A DNA stretch of 49,930 bases from Pseudomonas juntendi (lineage in GTDB: Bacteria; Pseudomonadota; Gammaproteobacteria; Pseudomonadales; Pseudomonadaceae). The translations under genes and the position numbers were made by a program. The notes under the pieces were generated by a model. It was given only the letters and a program-made list of their open reading frames with translations. It was not told where the DNA came from and ran no database searches. Position 1 is the stretch's first letter. Each line of letters opens with the position of its first letter. The stretch is from the NCBI RefSeq assembly GCF_009932375.1, contig NZ_BLJG01000072.1, forward strand, positions 1 to 49,930. The letters are read 5' to 3'. Shown here in pieces: positions 1 through 10,412 of this stretch.

Positions 1-870
1 GTACAGCCGGCTGTACTCGCGGCTGAACTGCGAGGGGCTTTCATAGCCCACCCGGTAGGCCGCCACCGCCGCCTCGAGCCCGTCGTTGAGCATCAACCGC
101 CGTGCCTCCTGCAGGCGCAGTTGCTTCTGGTACTGCAACGGGCTCATCGAGGTCACCGCCTTGAAGCGGTGGTGCAAGGTCGAGGTGCTGAGGTTGACCT
201 CACGGGCCAGGTCCTCGATACGCAGTGGCTGTTGGTAGTGGTTGTTGAGCCAGGCGATGGCCTGGCAAACCCGGTGGGTCTGGCTGTTCGCCAAGGCGAT
301 TTCGTACAGCCGATAACCCTGCGGCCCACGCAACAGGCGGTAGAGGATCTCACGGCGGACCAGCGGCGCCAGCATGGGGATGTCGCGTGGGCTATCCAGC
401 AGGCGCAGCAACCGCAACAGGGCGTCGAGCAACGCCGCATCGGTTTTATCCACGTACAGGCCACGGCCCGATGGCTTGTTGGGCACCAGCATCGGGCCGC
501 TTTCGGCGATCAACTGGCTGATCTCGGCCGGGTCCAGGTCCATGCGCAAACCCAGGCTGGGGTGCTCGGGGCTGGCATCGAGCCGCACGCCGCTCAACGG
601 CAGGGTGACCGAAACCACCATGTAGTGCAGTGGATCGTAGGCATACTGCTCGTCCCCCAGAAACAGGCTTTTGCTGCCTTGTGCAAGGATGCACAAGGCC
701 GGTTGCGCCAGGGTGGGGACCGAGCGCACATTCTCGGTGTAGCGCACCAGGTACAGATCCGCGATGGCCGACGCCGGGCCGTGGGGCTCGCCGGCATGGC
801 GGGTAATCAGCTCGGCCAGCTCCAGGCGCTGCAGTTCCAGGGTCGGGTCGGTGGGCGTGGCGATGGTCAT
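1..870 (-). CDS. AraC-family transcriptional regulator (3' end beyond window)
   Basis: About 290 codons are visible reading leftwards from ATG at 868-870, with a GAGGAAA ribosome site just upstream. The N-terminal ~160 residues look like the AraC_N cupin-like sensor domain (for example LCILAQGSKSLFLG). The C-terminal part is a typical AraC double helix-turn-helix: the first helix set lies around IEDLAREVNLSTSTLHHRFK and the second around AVAAYRVGYESPSQFSREYS, where the window cuts it. The frame is open throughout. It is divergent from the small monooxygenase gene at 1072, with a strong inverted repeat between them, so it may regulate that gene; this is inferred from position. The ligand cannot be told from sequence. 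Confidence 0.9.
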   Translation of the reverse strand, partial: MTIATPTDPTLELQRLELAELITRHAGEPHGPASAIADLYLVRYTENVRSVPTLAQPALCILAQGSKSLFLGDEQYAYDPLHYMVVSVTLPLSGVRLDASPEHPSLGLRMDLDPAEISQLIAESGPMLVPNKPSGRGLYVDKTDAALLDALLRLLRLLDSPRDIPMLAPLVRREILYRLLRGPQGYRLYEIALANSQTHRVCQAIAWLNNHYQQPLRIEDLAREVNLSTSTLHHRFKAVTSMSPLQYQKQLRLQEARRLMLNDGLEAAVAAYRVGYESPSQFSREYSRLY

Positions 871-940
871 GATGCTTTCCTCTGCTGACGGTCGCAGCAT
901 AGGTTTGGGCAACGGCCGACGCTAGTCGAAAGCTGCACGT

Positions 941-980
941 CGCTTGCCTGATCCTGCCGCGCCGCAGGATCAGGCAAGCG
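941..980. promoter_or_regulatory. 17-bp perfect inverted repeat between divergent genes
   Basis: Arms 941-957 (CGCTTGCCTGATCCTGC) and 964-980 are exact reverse complements around a 6-base loop. The repeat lies in the divergent intergenic region between the AraC gene (start 870) and the ABM gene (start 1072). It has no T-run, so it is not a typical terminator. It could be a dimeric operator or an mRNA leader hairpin. Confidence 0.5.
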
Positions 981-1071
981 GCGAGCAGTAATGGCCTAAC
1001 GTGTCGTGCGGGCGAACCCCTAACCTTGGCAGCCTGGCTTTTTCGTCCGCTTGCTTCAAGGAGATTGTGCA

Positions 1072-1365
1072 ATGGCCCTAAAACAACCGGTCACCCATCT
1101 TGCGTTCATTCGTGCCAGCAGCGGGCGCTCGGCGGAGCTTGGCGCGCGCCTGCGTGACCTGCTCGAGCCGTCGCTGCGTGCGCCGGGTTGCCTGAGCTTC
1201 AGCGTACAGCGTTCGCAGGCCGACGCTGACCTGTGGCTGCTCAGCGGCAGTTGGCAGGACCAACAGGCCATGAGTGGCTATTTTGCGTCGCCCACGCTGG
1301 AGGTGTTTGGTGAGCTGGTGCAGGCGCAGGTGGTCAGCAGCCTGGACTTGCATACATTCGACTGA
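1072..1365 (+). CDS. Antibiotic biosynthesis monooxygenase (ABM) domain protein
   Basis: A 97-residue protein. The start ATG at 1072 is preceded by CAAGGAG at ideal spacing, so it is preferred to the upstream in-frame ATG at 1051. The sequence fits the dimeric ferredoxin-like ABM fold: an opening strand THLAFIRA, a helix rich in Arg/Leu (SAELGARLRDLLEPSL), then PGCLSFSVQRS and a WLLSGSWQDQQAM strand-helix. Members act on quinones or reactive carbonyls, or are uncharacterised; the substrate here is unknown. It is divergent from the AraC gene, which may control it. Confidence 0.75.
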   Translation: MALKQPVTHLAFIRASSGRSAELGARLRDLLEPSLRAPGCLSFSVQRSQADADLWLLSGSWQDQQAMSGYFASPTLEVFGELVQAQVVSSLDLHTFD

Positions 1366-1448
1366 TGGCATGGCCCCTCCCACAGGGCGCGCGCTGGCTG
1401 GGGTTTGGGTTAACATGCCGGGCCATGATCAAGCAGGCAGAGAGCAAC

Positions 1449-1682
1449 ATGGCACGTAGGGAATTCCCGCAGTTCGAAGCGGTGTCGGCGATGGTGCCGG
1501 CCGAAGGTGGTGGCTATCACGCGGCCATCGCAGTCAAAGCCCTGGGTATGGGCGGCGCGCCGCGTTTTCACAAGGTGCTCGACGGCCAGGTGTTCAAGGG
1601 CGCCGTGGCCGCCGACGAAGCGGCCACGGCCGAACTGCAGCGCCTGCAAGGCGTTAGCGCTGAGGGTGAGCTGGTCTGGTGA
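1449..1682 (+). CDS. Conserved small hypothetical protein
   Basis: A 77-residue protein starting at ATG 1449 (MARREFPQFE). An in-frame ATG at 1425 would add eight residues. No signal peptide or membrane segment. I do not recognise a characterised family. The sequence is a compact alpha/beta-type region with GGGYHAAIAVKALGMGG followed by a C-terminal Ala/Glu-rich helix. Its stop codon directly abuts the stop of the convergent flavin reductase gene (TGA at 1680-1682, then TCA at 1683-1685), leaving no room for a terminator. Confidence 0.6.
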   Translation: MARREFPQFEAVSAMVPAEGGGYHAAIAVKALGMGGAPRFHKVLDGQVFKGAVAADEAATAELQRLQGVSAEGELVW

Positions 1683-2288
1683 TCAGGCCGGCGGGCGGGC
1701 CATCTTGAACAGGTTGCCCAGCTCGAAATAGTCCGCCGGGCCACCACCGCGCAAGATAGGTTCGGCTGCCGCGGTATCGTAGATGCCGTTCTTCAGCAGG
1801 TGGTCGGCAATGTGCACGGCCACCACTTCCCCAAGAATCAGCCAGCTGGGCACCAGCGCCTGGTCGGCCCGCTTGAGCTGGACGATCTGGCTGACCTTGC
1901 ACTCGAACGCGACCGGGGTTTCGCCCACGCGCGGCACCTTGACCAGGCTTGACGGTGTGGCGGTGAGGCCGCTCAACTCGAATTCACTGACCTCGGCAGC
2001 CACCGGCGCACAGCTCTGGTTCATCTGCTCGGCCAGCGATCGCGTGGCCAGGTTCCAGACGAATTCACCGGTCTGCTCGATATTGTTCAGGCTGTCTTTG
2101 CGCCCGACACTGCAGAAACCGATGATCGGCGGGATGTAGTTGAAGGCATTGAAGAAGCTGTAGGGCGCCAGGTTCAAGCGTCCCTCGCGGTCTTGCGAAG
2201 AGATCCAGCCGATAGGACGAGGGCCGACGATGGCGTTGAAGGGGTCGTGGGGCAGGCCGTGGCCTTTGGCGGGTTCGTAGTAATACAT
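1683..2288 (-). CDS. Flavin reductase-like (DIM6/NTAB) FMN-binding protein
   Basis: A 201-residue protein of the flavin reductase-like split-barrel family. The N-terminal part has HDPFNAIVGPRPIGWISS and NLAPYSFFNAFNYIPPIIGF, the conserved FMN/isoalloxazine-binding stretch of the DIM6/NTAB group. The middle has EFVWNLATRSLAEQMNQSC, typical of this family. Such proteins bind FMN and either reduce flavin with NAD(P)H or act as small oxidoreductases; the partner is not visible here. Full length for the family. It converges on the small gene ending at 1682 and may be monocistronic. Confidence 0.85.
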   Translation of the reverse strand: MYYYEPAKGHGLPHDPFNAIVGPRPIGWISSQDREGRLNLAPYSFFNAFNYIPPIIGFCSVGRKDSLNNIEQTGEFVWNLATRSLAEQMNQSCAPVAAEVSEFELSGLTATPSSLVKVPRVGETPVAFECKVSQIVQLKRADQALVPSWLILGEVVAVHIADHLLKNGIYDTAAAEPILRGGGPADYFELGNLFKMARPPA

Positions 2289-2405
2289 TGTGCTGGGCTT
2301 ACTGGCCCTACCTCCTGGTAGACAAGAAGCCTAGTGTGCCAAGCCTTTGCTTGCCTGCAAATGATCAAGCCCGGCAAAAGCCGGGCTGGGCGCTCGCAGC
2401 AGGGA

Positions 2406-2732
2406 TCAGCTGATGCGGTTGGCGTTGGTGCGGTCGAAGCCGTCTTCGGCGAAGCGTTGGCCGCCAGTGCGGTCGAAGCCGTCTTCGGCGAAGCGTTGGC
2501 CGCCAGTGCGGTCGAAGCCGTCTTCGGCGAAGCGTTGGCCACCGGTGCGGTCGAAGCCGTCTTCGGCGAAGCGCTGGCCGCCGGTCCGATCGAAGCCGTC
2601 TTCAGCGTAGCTGGCCGACTGGGTCTGGGCTGCGGCAAAGGTGTGGGCATTGGTCTGGTCGAAACCATCTTCGGCAAAGGCGCCAGTGGCGAAAACCGAC
2701 AGGGCCAGGGTGAGGATCAGTTTGTTTTTCAT
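2406..2732 (-). CDS. Secreted protein made of AEDGFDRTGGQRF repeats
   Basis: A 108-residue protein with a clear Sec signal peptide (MKNKLILTLALSVFATGAFA, cut after AFA). The mature part is almost wholly five tandem 13-residue repeats with core AEDGFDRTGGQRF; the last unit ends in TNANR, and a related unit AEDGFDQTNAHTF follows the signal peptide. Repeats of the AEDGxDR type occur in small secreted Pseudomonas proteins of unknown function (from memory). The pattern of two acidic residues, Gly, Asp, Arg recurs exactly and could bind a metal or a polymer, but no function is known to me. Likely monocistronic; upstream DNA is AT-rich. Confidence 0.75.
   Translation of the reverse strand: MKNKLILTLALSVFATGAFAEDGFDQTNAHTFAAAQTQSASYAEDGFDRTGGQRFAEDGFDRTGGQRFAEDGFDRTGGQRFAEDGFDRTGGQRFAEDGFDRTNANRIS
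2415..2609. repeat. Five tandem 39-bp coding repeats
   Basis: Near-identical 39-bp units, each encoding 13 residues of the secreted repeat protein on the minus strand. Unit number can change by slippage without shifting the frame, since 39 is divisible by three. The arrangement is tandem without spacers, so it is not CRISPR. Confidence 0.9.
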
Positions 2733-2972
2733 GGTCAGTGCTCCAGGGGTTTGTGGGTTGTTTGTTTCCGTGACTTAAATATTACGCCCAATATGCTGAT
2801 TAAAAAGCGCAAATATATGCACTAAATAATCGAGTTATTCGATATTTTAGGGTGCTGTAACCGTCGTATAGGCGTTTGCCTGGCCGGGCACGGGTTGATG
2901 CATGCACCCTTAATCAGTCAGCCCGTGCAGGCTGAAGGGTGGCAATTAATAGGGGATTAAGAAGAACACCTG

Positions 2973-3140
2973 ATGCAGATCACCGATGAAGGTTTTTTCA
3001 TCGCTTACCTACCTATTTTTCAGCCCACCAGCACCGTCGGCACCACGATGTCCGACTTCATGGACCCTACCCTGGGCATGGTCTATGCCATGAGCCGAAT
3101 AGCTCAGCTAATCGGCTCATGGGGCATTAAGGGGGCATAA
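2973..3140 (+). CDS. Possible 55-residue small protein
   Basis: An open frame of 55 codons from ATG 2973 to TAA 3138-3140, opening MQITDEGFFIAYLPIFQPTS and containing a possible hydrophobic stretch. GGATTAAGAAG lies upstream but is not a strong ribosome site. The frame contains a large hairpin at 3089-3122 (ATGAGCCGA ... TCGGCTCAT). The coding signal is weak; the alternative is that 2733-3137 is simply intergenic and AT-rich. Confidence 0.25.
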   Translation: MQITDEGFFIAYLPIFQPTSTVGTTMSDFMDPTLGMVYAMSRIAQLIGSWGIKGA

Positions 3141-3170
3141 AAAAAGGCGCCCTGCACGTTGGGCGCCCTT
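3138..3170 (-). terminator. Intrinsic terminator of the transporter gene
   Basis: Read on the minus strand, AAGGGCGCCC and GGGCGCC arms pair around a short loop and are followed by a run of seven T. It lies about 20 bases beyond the stop of the MFS transporter gene. Confidence 0.85.
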
Positions 3171-3189
3171 GCAGAACGGCCTTACCGGG

Positions 3190-4509
3190 TCACTCGGTGG
3201 TGATACGTGAGTGCTGTTTGGTGTCCTTCATCGTCGCGTACACCAGCAGCGAGCAGGCGATACAGGCGGTGACGTACCAATAGAAGCCGCTTTCCATGCC
3301 CGCGCTCTTGAACCACAGCGCCACGTACTCGGCGGTGCCGCCGAAGATCGAAACGGTCAGTGCGTAGGGCAGGCCCACGCCAAGGGCGCGGATTTCGGTC
3401 GGGAACAGTTCAGCTTTGACCACGGCGTTGATAGAGGTGTAGCCACTGACGATGATCAGCGCTGCCATGATCAGGAAGAACGCCCCCCACCAGGTCTGGA
3501 TGGTATGCAGGGTGCTGAGGATCGGCACGGTGAACAGGGTGCCCAGTACACCGAAGGCGATCAGGATCGGGCGCCGGCCGATCTTGTCGGACAGACCGCC
3601 GATCACAGGCTGCAGGCACATGAACAGGAACAATGTGGCGGCCGAGATCGTGGTCGAGTCGCTGATGCTCATGCCCACGGTATTGACCAGGTACTTCTGC
3701 ATGTAGGTGGTGTAGGTGTAGAAGGCCAGGGTACCGCCCATGGTCAGGCCAACCACGGTCATCAGTTCCTTGGGGTGGCGCAGCAGGGTGCGCATCAGGC
3801 TTTCCTTGGCTTTTTCCTTCTTGGTGAACGAGGCGGTTTCTTCCATGCCACGGCGCAGGTACAGCGCGACCACGGCGCACAGCGCACCGATCACGAAGGG
3901 TACGCGCCAGCCCCAGGCATACAGCTGCTCGGTAGTCAGGGTCTGTTGCAGGACGATCAGCACTGCCAGGGCGATGAGCTGGCCGGAGATGAGGGTCACG
4001 TACTGGAAGCTGGAGAAGAAGCCGCGGCGGTCCTTGCTGGCCATTTCGCTGAGGTAGGTCGCCGAGGTGCCGTATTCGCCACCCACCGACAGGCCCTGCA
4101 TCAGGCGGGCGATGACCAGCAGGACCGGTGCGGCGAAGCCGATGGTTTCATAGCCAGGCGTCAGGGCGATGACCAGCGAGCCGGCGCACATCAGCAGTAC
4201 CGAGGCCATCAGCGCGGCCTTGCGGCCTTTGCGGTCGGCGTAAAGGCCCATCAGCCAGCCTCCGATCGGGCGCATCAAAAAGCCAACGGCGAAAATCGCG
4301 GCGGTGTTGAGCAGTTGTGCAGTGGAGTCGCCGGCCGGGAAGAAGGCCTTGGCGAAATACAGCGAGAATGCGGCGTAGACGTACCAGTCGTACCATTCGA
4401 CCATGTTGCCGATGGACCCGCTGAAGATCGACTTCAGGCGGCTGGCGGTAGTTTTTTCTGCGGCAGGCGCAGCGGCCGCCCCAGCGGGCAGGGAGGTGGC
4501 GTTATCCAT
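3190..4509 (-). CDS. pcaT: MFS dicarboxylate (alpha-ketoglutarate) permease, PcaT/KgtP-like
   Basis: A 439-residue, 12-helix inner-membrane transporter of the metabolite:H+ symporter (KgtP/ShiA) branch of the major facilitator family. Visible signatures are GNMVEWYDWYVYAAFSLYFA in helix 1, the loop 2-3 motif GLYADRKGRKAAL, RLMQGLSVGGEYG in helix 4 and GGLSDKIGRRP in loop 8-9. The start at 4509 (MDNATSLPAG) is chosen because GAGAAGG lies at good spacing and a sigma54 promoter sits 60 bases upstream; the longer open frame would overlap it. Divergence from nothing: it lies downstream of mifS-mifR on the same strand. In P. aeruginosa MifR with RpoN activates the homologous alpha-ketoglutarate transporter gene pcaT; I infer the same role here. 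Confidence 0.85.
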   Translation of the reverse strand: MDNATSLPAGAAAAPAAEKTTASRLKSIFSGSIGNMVEWYDWYVYAAFSLYFAKAFFPAGDSTAQLLNTAAIFAVGFLMRPIGGWLMGLYADRKGRKAALMASVLLMCAGSLVIALTPGYETIGFAAPVLLVIARLMQGLSVGGEYGTSATYLSEMASKDRRGFFSSFQYVTLISGQLIALAVLIVLQQTLTTEQLYAWGWRVPFVIGALCAVVALYLRRGMEETASFTKKEKAKESLMRTLLRHPKELMTVVGLTMGGTLAFYTYTTYMQKYLVNTVGMSISDSTTISAATLFLFMCLQPVIGGLSDKIGRRPILIAFGVLGTLFTVPILSTLHTIQTWWGAFFLIMAALIIVSGYTSINAVVKAELFPTEIRALGVGLPYALTVSIFGGTAEYVALWFKSAGMESGFYWYVTACIACSLLVYATMKDTKQHSRITTE

Positions 4510-4569
4510 CAGGGATACCTTCTCGTTGTTGTTGTGGAGCGCGCCTGGGCGCAGCTGACACGAGCATTT

Positions 4570-4584
4570 GCAGAAGGTGTGCCA
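4570..4584 (-). promoter_or_regulatory. Sigma54 (-24/-12) promoter of the permease gene
   Basis: On the minus strand this reads TGGCACACCTTCTGC, matching the RpoN consensus TGGCAC(N6)TGC with correct GG-to-GC spacing. Transcription would begin about 50 bases before the ATG at 4509. Confidence 0.8.
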
Positions 4585-4682
4585 AACCGGGGTGGGCCGA
4601 CCCAAACCGGGGCAATAGGCCGCTTTGCGGGCACTTTGCCGGCCACGCGCCTGCGAGCCAGGCCCTGAAAGTGCTTTGCATG

Positions 4683-4736
4683 GGCGGAATTCTGCCTATC
4701 GCCAGCCAGTGATAGGCGGAATTCCGCTTATCACTG
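4683..4736. promoter_or_regulatory. Two upstream activator sites, probably for MifR
   Basis: Site 1 (about 4683-4703) and site 2 (4709-4736) share GGCGGAATTC(T/C)(G)C..TATC. Site 2 is a 28-bp palindrome with one mismatched pair, arms beginning AGTGATA and ending TATCACT. They lie about 100-160 bp upstream of the sigma54 promoter, the usual distance for NtrC-family enhancers, and site 2 overlaps the 3' end of the mifR-like gene. Binding by MifR is inferred. Confidence 0.7.
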
Positions 4737-6046
4737 GCCGGTAAAATCGTCCCGCGACAACCCGTGCCGCTGCATCTTTTCGTTCAGCGTTCGCCGCGGC
4801 AGTTGCAACGCCTCCATCACCGCACTGATCGCGCCCCCATGCTGGCGCAACGCTGCACGCAGGCACTGGGCCTCGAACGCCTCCATCTGCTCGCTCAGCG
4901 ATTGCCCGGCAGGGGCCACCTCGGTACCGGGTGAACCCAGGCCCAATGCATGCCGCTCTGCCGCATTGGCCAGCTCGCGCACGTTACCCGGCCAGTCATG
5001 CGCCAGCAGTTGTGCCAGTTGCGCGCCCGACAGCGGCGGCGCAGCGCGGCCAAGCCGGTCGGCAGCAGCGCGGGCGAAGTGGTCGAACAGCAGCGGAATG
5101 TCTTCGCGCCGTTCGCGCAAAGGCGCCAGGCGCAACTCGGCAACGTTCAGGCGGTAGGCAAGGTCTTCACGGAAGCGCCCGGCACGGGCCTCCTCCAGCA
5201 AGTCGGGCTTGGTTGCGGCGATGATGCGCAGGTCAACGTTGATACTCTGGTTCGCCCCCAGGCGCTCGAGCTTCTGCTCCTGGATCACCCGCAGCAGTTT
5301 GGCCTGCTGGGCCAGCGGCATGCTTTCGATTTCATCGAGAAACACCGTGCCGCCGTTGGCATATTCCAGCTTGCCGACGCGCTTGCCCTGGGCACCGGTG
5401 AAGGCGCCGCTCTCATGGCCGAACAGCTCGGCCTCGAACAATGCCTCAGGAATGGCCGCGCAATTGAGCGCCACGAATGGCTTGGCCGCGCGTGGCCCGA
5501 AATCGTGGAGGCAGCGGGCTACACGTTCTTTGCCGCTGCCTGTCTCGCCCCGGATCAGCACATTGACCGGCAGGCTGGCCAGGTCCAGCACCTGCCGCCG
5601 CAGCAGTTGCAGGCCCTGGGACATGCCCAGCAGCGTGCCTTCCAGGCGTGACTTGAGGTCCGCCTGCTCGTGCAGGCGGCGGTTCTCCAGCACCAACTGG
5701 CGTTTTTCCAGAGCCCGCCGCAGGCTGCCCAGCAGGTGTTGCGGGGTGAAGGGTTTTTCCAGGAAGTCGTAGGCCCCGTTGCGCATGGCCTCCACGGCCA
5801 TGGGGACATCGCCGTGGCCGGTCAGCAGGATCACAGGCAGGTCGGGGTCGTCCGCCTGCAGGCGTTCGAGCAACTGCAGGCCACCCATGCCGGGCATGCG
5901 CACATCGCTGATGATCACACCCGGGAAGTGCTTCGGCAGCTGGCTCAGGCAGTCTTCGGCGCGGGCAAACAGCTGCACGTTGAAACCCGACAGGCTCAGC
6001 CATTGCTCGACCGCTGTGCGGATACTGGCTTCATCGTCGATGACGA

Positions 6047-6062
<16 letters not shown>
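4731..6062 (-). CDS. mifR: Sigma54-dependent response regulator, MifR/DctD-like
   Basis: A 443-residue NtrC-family activator. REC domain about 1-120 with acidic pair IDDE, phospho-acceptor in IISDVRMPGMGG and Lys in FLEKPF. The AAA+ domain is about 145-375 with Walker A GETGSGKE, the sigma54-contact loop ESGAFTGAQ and Walker B GGTVFLDEIES. The C-terminal Fis-type helix-turn-helix is near ISAVMEALQLPRRTLNEKMQ. It overlaps the sensor kinase gene start-to-stop by 16 bases, so the two are co-translated. All catalytic motifs are intact. Expected role: when phosphorylated by the kinase, it drives the permease promoter with RpoN. Confidence 0.9.
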
Positions 6063-7831
<1,769 letters not shown>

Positions 7832-7854
7832 TGGGACATCGGGGCTGGCCCTTA

Positions 7855-7908
7855 CCCGGGCTTGCCCGCCCCCACGTGTGAGTACCTGTGGGAACGGGCA
7901 AGCCCGCG
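7855..7908. repeat. Pair of inverted REP elements
   Basis: CCCGGGCTTGCCCGCCCCCAC (7855-7875) faces GTGGGAACGGGCAAGCCCGC (7888-7907), the typical Pseudomonas REP palindrome pair. It lies between the bglX 3' end and the kinase start. Confidence 0.75.
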
Positions 7909-7935
7909 AAAGGGCAGGTACAGGCGACCGTTCAG

Positions 7936-10227
7936 TTACAGCAATTCAAAACTCTGCTGCTGCACCGCCTGGGAGTCGAGCCCGACCTGGACATTGAACT
8001 CCCCGGGCTCGGCAACCCGCTGCAACTGGCCATTGTAGAACTTCAGGTCTTCCTCGCTGATGCGGAAGCTCAAGGTGCGCGTCTCACCGGGCTTGAGCAT
8101 CAGTTTCTGGAAGTTCTTCAGCTCTTTGACCGGGCGGCTCATCGATGCCGAGACATCCTGCAGGTACAGCTGCACCACGGTCTCGCCTGCCAGCTTGCCG
8201 GTGTTCTTCACCGTGACCTTGGCTTGCAGCGTATCGCCGCGCCTGAGGTTGTTGGCCGACAGCGTCAGGCCCGACAGCTCGAAGCTGCTGTAGCTCAGGC
8301 CGTAGCCGAACGGGTACAGCGGGCCGTTGGGCTCTTCGAAGTACTGCGAGGTGTAGTTGCCGGGTTTGCCTGGCGTGAACGGCCGGCCGATACGGGTGTG
8401 GTTGTAGTACATCGGGATCTGCCCGACCGAGCGCGGGAAGGTGATGGCCAGCTTGCCGGACGGGTTGTAGTCACCGAACAGCACGTCGGCAATGGCATTG
8501 CCGCCTTCGGTACCGGCGAACCAGGTTTCGAGAATGGCATCGGCCTGTTCACGTTCCCAGCTGATCGACAGCGGGCGGCCGTTCATCAGCACCAGTACCA
8601 GTGGCTTGCCGGTCGCCTTCAAGGCCTTGATCAGTTCACGCTGGCTGGCAGGAATCTCCAGGGTGGTGCGGCTCGACGACTCGTGGGACATGCCGCGGGA
8701 CTCGCCAACCACGGCCACTACCACGTCGGCTTGTTGCGCAGCCTTGACCGCTTCATCGATGAGCACCGCAGGGGGGCGCGGGTCGTCGACGATTTCCGGG
8801 GCATCGAAGTTGAGGAAGTTCAGGTAGTCGAGGATGGCCTTGTCGCCGGTGATGTTGGAGCCTTTGGCGTAGACCAGTTTGGCCTTGCCTTCCACGGCGC
8901 GGCGCAGGCCTTCGCGTACTGTGACCGAATGCGCCGGTTTGCCGTCGGCGGCCCAGCTGCCCATCATGTCGATCGGGGCATCGGCCAGGGGCCCGACCAG
9001 CGCGAGGGTCCCGGTTTTTTTCAGCGGCAGGGTCTGGTTGTGGTTTTCCAGCAGCACCAGGCTGCGACGCGCCACGTCACGGGCGGCTTCGCGGTGCAGG
9101 CGGTCGCTGCCGTAGTAGTCTTTCAGGTCGGTTTCGGCCTTGCCAATGCGCACGTACGGGTCCTTGAACAGGCCCATGTCGTATTTGGCCCCCAGCACTT
9201 CGCGCACGGCCTGGTCCAGTTCGTGCTGGCTCACCTCGCCAGACTTCAGCAGGCCTGGCAGTTCCTGGCCGTACAGGGTGTCGTTCATGCTCATGTCGAT
9301 GCCGGCCTTGATAGCCAGCTTGGCGGCTTCGCGGCCGTCGCGGGCGACGCCATGGCGGATCAGTTCCTGGATGGCGCCGTGGTCGCTGATGGTCACACCC
9401 TTGAAGCCCCACTCCTTGCGCAGCAGGTCGTTCATCAGCCAGGTGTTGGAGGTGGCCGGCACACCGTTGATCGAGTTCAGCGCCACCATGACGCCCCCGG
9501 CACCGGCATCGAGTGCAGCGCGGTAGGGCGGCAAGTAATCGTTGTACATTTTCGGCAGGCTCATATCGACCGTGTTGTAGTCGCGCCCGCCTTCTACCGC
9601 ACCGTACAACGCAAAGTGCTTGACGATGGCCATGATGCTGTCGGGGTTGGCCGGGCTGCTGCCCTGGAACGAGCGCACCATGACCTGGCCGATCTTCGAG
9701 GTCAGGTAGGTATCCTCGCCGAAACCTTCACTGGTGCGGCCCCAGCGGGGGTCGCGGGCAATATCGACCATGGGGGCGAAGGTCATGTCCAGGGCGTCGG
9801 CCGAGGCTTCGATGGCGGCGGTGCGGCCCACTTTGGCCACCGCGTCCATGTCCCAGGTGGCGGCCATGCCCAGCCCGATCGGGAAGATCGTGCGCTCGCC
9901 GTGGACGGTGTCGTAGGCGAAGAACATCGGGATTTTCAGGCGGCTGCGCATGGCCGCATCCTGCATCGGCCGGTTTTCCGGCGCGGTGCGGGAATTGAAG
10001 GTACCGCCAATGCGGCCAGCGGCGATTTCCTCGCGAATCTTGTCGCGCGGCATTTCCGGGCCGATGCTGATCAGGCGCAGTTGGCCGATTTTCTCGGCTT
10101 CGGTCATCTGGCTGACCAGATGGTCGATGAAGGCCTGCTTGTCCTGCAGGGGCGGGGCGGAGGTGGCGGCGAGGGCCGCCTGACTGGCAAGGCCCATGGC
10201 CAGGCCCAGCAAAGACAGTTTCATCAT
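7936..10227 (-). CDS. bglX: Periplasmic beta-glucosidase BglX (GH3)
   Basis: A 763-residue glycoside hydrolase family 3 enzyme. The first ~22 residues form a signal peptide (MMKLSLLGLAMGLASQAALA). The GH3 N-terminal TIM barrel follows, with RWGRTSEGFGEDTYL, KHFALYGAVEGGRDY and the catalytic nucleophile Asp in KGVTISDHGAIQELI. The alpha/beta sandwich domain has LVLMNGRPL and ILETWFAGTEGGNAIADVLF, and a fibronectin III-like domain ends the protein (VTVKNTGKLAGETVVQLYLQ). It hydrolyses beta-linked glucosides in the periplasm. Length and domain order match E. coli and Pseudomonas BglX. It is divergent from the TPM gene. Confidence 0.95.
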   Translation of the reverse strand: MMKLSLLGLAMGLASQAALAATSAPPLQDKQAFIDHLVSQMTEAEKIGQLRLISIGPEMPRDKIREEIAAGRIGGTFNSRTAPENRPMQDAAMRSRLKIPMFFAYDTVHGERTIFPIGLGMAATWDMDAVAKVGRTAAIEASADALDMTFAPMVDIARDPRWGRTSEGFGEDTYLTSKIGQVMVRSFQGSSPANPDSIMAIVKHFALYGAVEGGRDYNTVDMSLPKMYNDYLPPYRAALDAGAGGVMVALNSINGVPATSNTWLMNDLLRKEWGFKGVTISDHGAIQELIRHGVARDGREAAKLAIKAGIDMSMNDTLYGQELPGLLKSGEVSQHELDQAVREVLGAKYDMGLFKDPYVRIGKAETDLKDYYGSDRLHREAARDVARRSLVLLENHNQTLPLKKTGTLALVGPLADAPIDMMGSWAADGKPAHSVTVREGLRRAVEGKAKLVYAKGSNITGDKAILDYLNFLNFDAPEIVDDPRPPAVLIDEAVKAAQQADVVVAVVGESRGMSHESSSRTTLEIPASQRELIKALKATGKPLVLVLMNGRPLSISWEREQADAILETWFAGTEGGNAIADVLFGDYNPSGKLAITFPRSVGQIPMYYNHTRIGRPFTPGKPGNYTSQYFEEPNGPLYPFGYGLSYSSFELSGLTLSANNLRRGDTLQAKVTVKNTGKLAGETVVQLYLQDVSASMSRPVKELKNFQKLMLKPGETRTLSFRISEEDLKFYNGQLQRVAEPGEFNVQVGLDSQAVQQQSFELL

Positions 10228-10412
10228 CAGTTCCGTTGTGGGGCCTCTGCCGTATCCAGGGTGGTACGCGCGCGGCCGAAGTTTTCAGGCGGCTATTGTT
10301 GTACGATTTGCAGGCAATGCTTCCAGCGGCCGATTATGCCTGAATATGTCACCCGCGGACGAAGCCCCGTATGCCGGGACAACAACTATAAGAAAGCTCA
10401 GAGACCGACGGC

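Noticed and set aside
2415..2609. Tandem repeats that could be taken for CRISPR
   Set aside because: The units are 39 bp with no spacers and are in frame within a signal-peptide protein.
3211..4668. Long open frame (485 codons) on the plus strand opposite the permease
   Set aside because: Antisense shadow of the GC-rich permease gene; composition is His/Gln/Gly-rich and without domains.
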